Source: Gammaproteobacteria bacterium
GTDB taxonomy: Bacteria > Pseudomonadota > Gammaproteobacteria > Steroidobacterales > Steroidobacteraceae
DNA: 5,924 bases
Direction of reading: 5' to 3'
Assembly: GCA_027451085.1 (NCBI GenBank)
Contig: DAIDKA010000283.1
Location: forward strand, 1-5,924
Positions within the stretch are counted from its first letter, which is position 1; every line of letters starts with the position of its first letter. This document shows positions 5,659-5,924 of this stretch, in pieces. The translations under genes and the position numbers were made by a program. The notes under the pieces are model-generated. The model was not told where the DNA came from and did not search any database. It saw nothing but the letters and a program-made list of their open reading frames with translations.

Positions 5659-5687
5659 ACCAACAACCTAAATAGAGGTTTAACCCC

Positions 5688-5924
5688 ATGGTCCATGCCC
5701 GTCATGCCGTCGCCTCGATCCTGCGTGCCGCCTATGGCGCCGCAGTCGCGCGCGAATCACGTACCCGGCTCGCCGCCTCGGCCGGCGCCCTCGTACTCAC
5801 CGCATCGCTGTCCTTCGGACCCCAGGCACATGCGCAGCAGGCCCCGGCCAGCAGCGCCGGCAGCGGCAGTGACCAGCAGCAGAGCCAGCCGCTGCAGGAA
5901 GTCGAGGTGACCGGTTCGCGCATC
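5688..5924 (+). CDS. TonB-dependent receptor, N-terminal fragment, truncated by the window edge
   Basis: The ATG at 5688 has AGAGG 9 nt upstream and opens 79 codons that stay open to the window end. The N-terminus is a long signal peptide: a basic region of about 30 residues, the hydrophobic run 'AASAGALVLTASLSF' (29-43) and a cleavage site after 'AHA' (47-49), leaving mature Gln50. A Gln/Ser-rich linker (50-67) leads to 'LQEVEVTGSRI' (69-79), which matches the conserved start of the plug domain ('EVVVTGSRI') in large proteobacterial TonB-dependent receptors of the Caulobacter/Xanthomonas kind. Such proteins import siderophore complexes, glycans or other large substrates through the outer membrane, powered by TonB-ExbB-ExbD. 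The barrel is outside the window, so the substrate is unknown. The long upstream region suggests it is regulated on its own. Confidence 0.85.
   Translation, partial: MVHARHAVASILRAAYGAAVARESRTRLAASAGALVLTASLSFGPQAHAQQAPASSAGSGSDQQQSQPLQEVEVTGSRI

Larger units (their letters stand above)
5109..5687 (+). other. Divergent intergenic region between the deacetylase and the TonB-dependent receptor
   Basis: This 579-bp stretch separates two outward-facing genes and must hold both promoters. It is visibly richer in A+T than the flanking genes. It contains inverted repeats close to the deacetylase start (5124-5142, 5156-5178), several shorter dyads such as CACGTG and GTGG-N6-CCAC in the middle, a 17-bp near-palindrome (5494-5510) and a short ORF with a strong ribosome site (5551-5658). 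A long plus-strand frame (5301-5675) translates to nothing I recognise and lacks coding character. No tRNA, insertion sequence or clear intrinsic terminator was seen. Confidence 0.7.

Noticed and set aside
5301..5675. 124-codon plus-strand frame in the large intergenic region
   Set aside because: It has no ribosome site, no recognisable domain or coding-like composition, and spans the candidate operator.

Overview
The window is GC-rich and densely coded. The proteins look like those of a free-living proteobacterium, most likely a gammaproteobacterium related to the Xanthomonadales, Nevskiales or Steroidobacterales. The grounds are protein flavour only: a CysD/CysQ sulfate-assimilation pair, an RseP-type site-2 protease, a polysaccharide deacetylase with the conserved 'LLGPN' lead-in seen in Xanthomonas-like proteins, DUF6515-like and Gly-zipper secreted proteins, and a TonB-dependent receptor with an 'EVEVTGSRI' plug start. 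The placement is inference. No 16S or other marker is present.

Layout. (1) Positions 1-1308, minus strand: cysQ followed after 15 nt by cysD, which runs off the left edge. This is a sulfate activation/PAP recycling operon. (2) Positions 1503-2783, plus strand: two exported proteins in tandem with a 30-nt gap. The first is a lipoprotein with a glycine zipper and the second is a DUF6515-like protein. They share a two-part C-terminal module with one cysteine in each part. (3) Positions 5108-2810, minus strand: a membrane-anchored polysaccharide deacetylase, then rseP after a 31-nt gap. This pair converges on the secreted-protein pair. (4) Positions 5109-5687: a 579-bp divergent intergenic region that carries several inverted repeats and a small ORF with a strong ribosome binding site. 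(5) Positions 5688-5924, plus strand: the first 79 residues of a TonB-dependent receptor that runs off the right edge.

Functional picture. The left end handles reductive sulfate assimilation. CysD is the small ATP sulfurylase subunit, and CysQ removes the inhibitory by-product PAP. The rest concerns the envelope: an intramembrane protease of the sigma-E type stress pathway, a carbohydrate-esterase-4 enzyme, two small exported proteins of unknown role, and an outer-membrane importer. No mobile element, CRISPR array, tRNA or rRNA was seen.

I see no clear new multi-gene system. The best leads are the split two-cysteine module shared by the tandem exported proteins, the deacetylase-rseP pairing in place of the usual dxr-rseP-bamA neighbourhood, and the dyad plus small-ORF arrangement in front of the TonB-dependent receptor.
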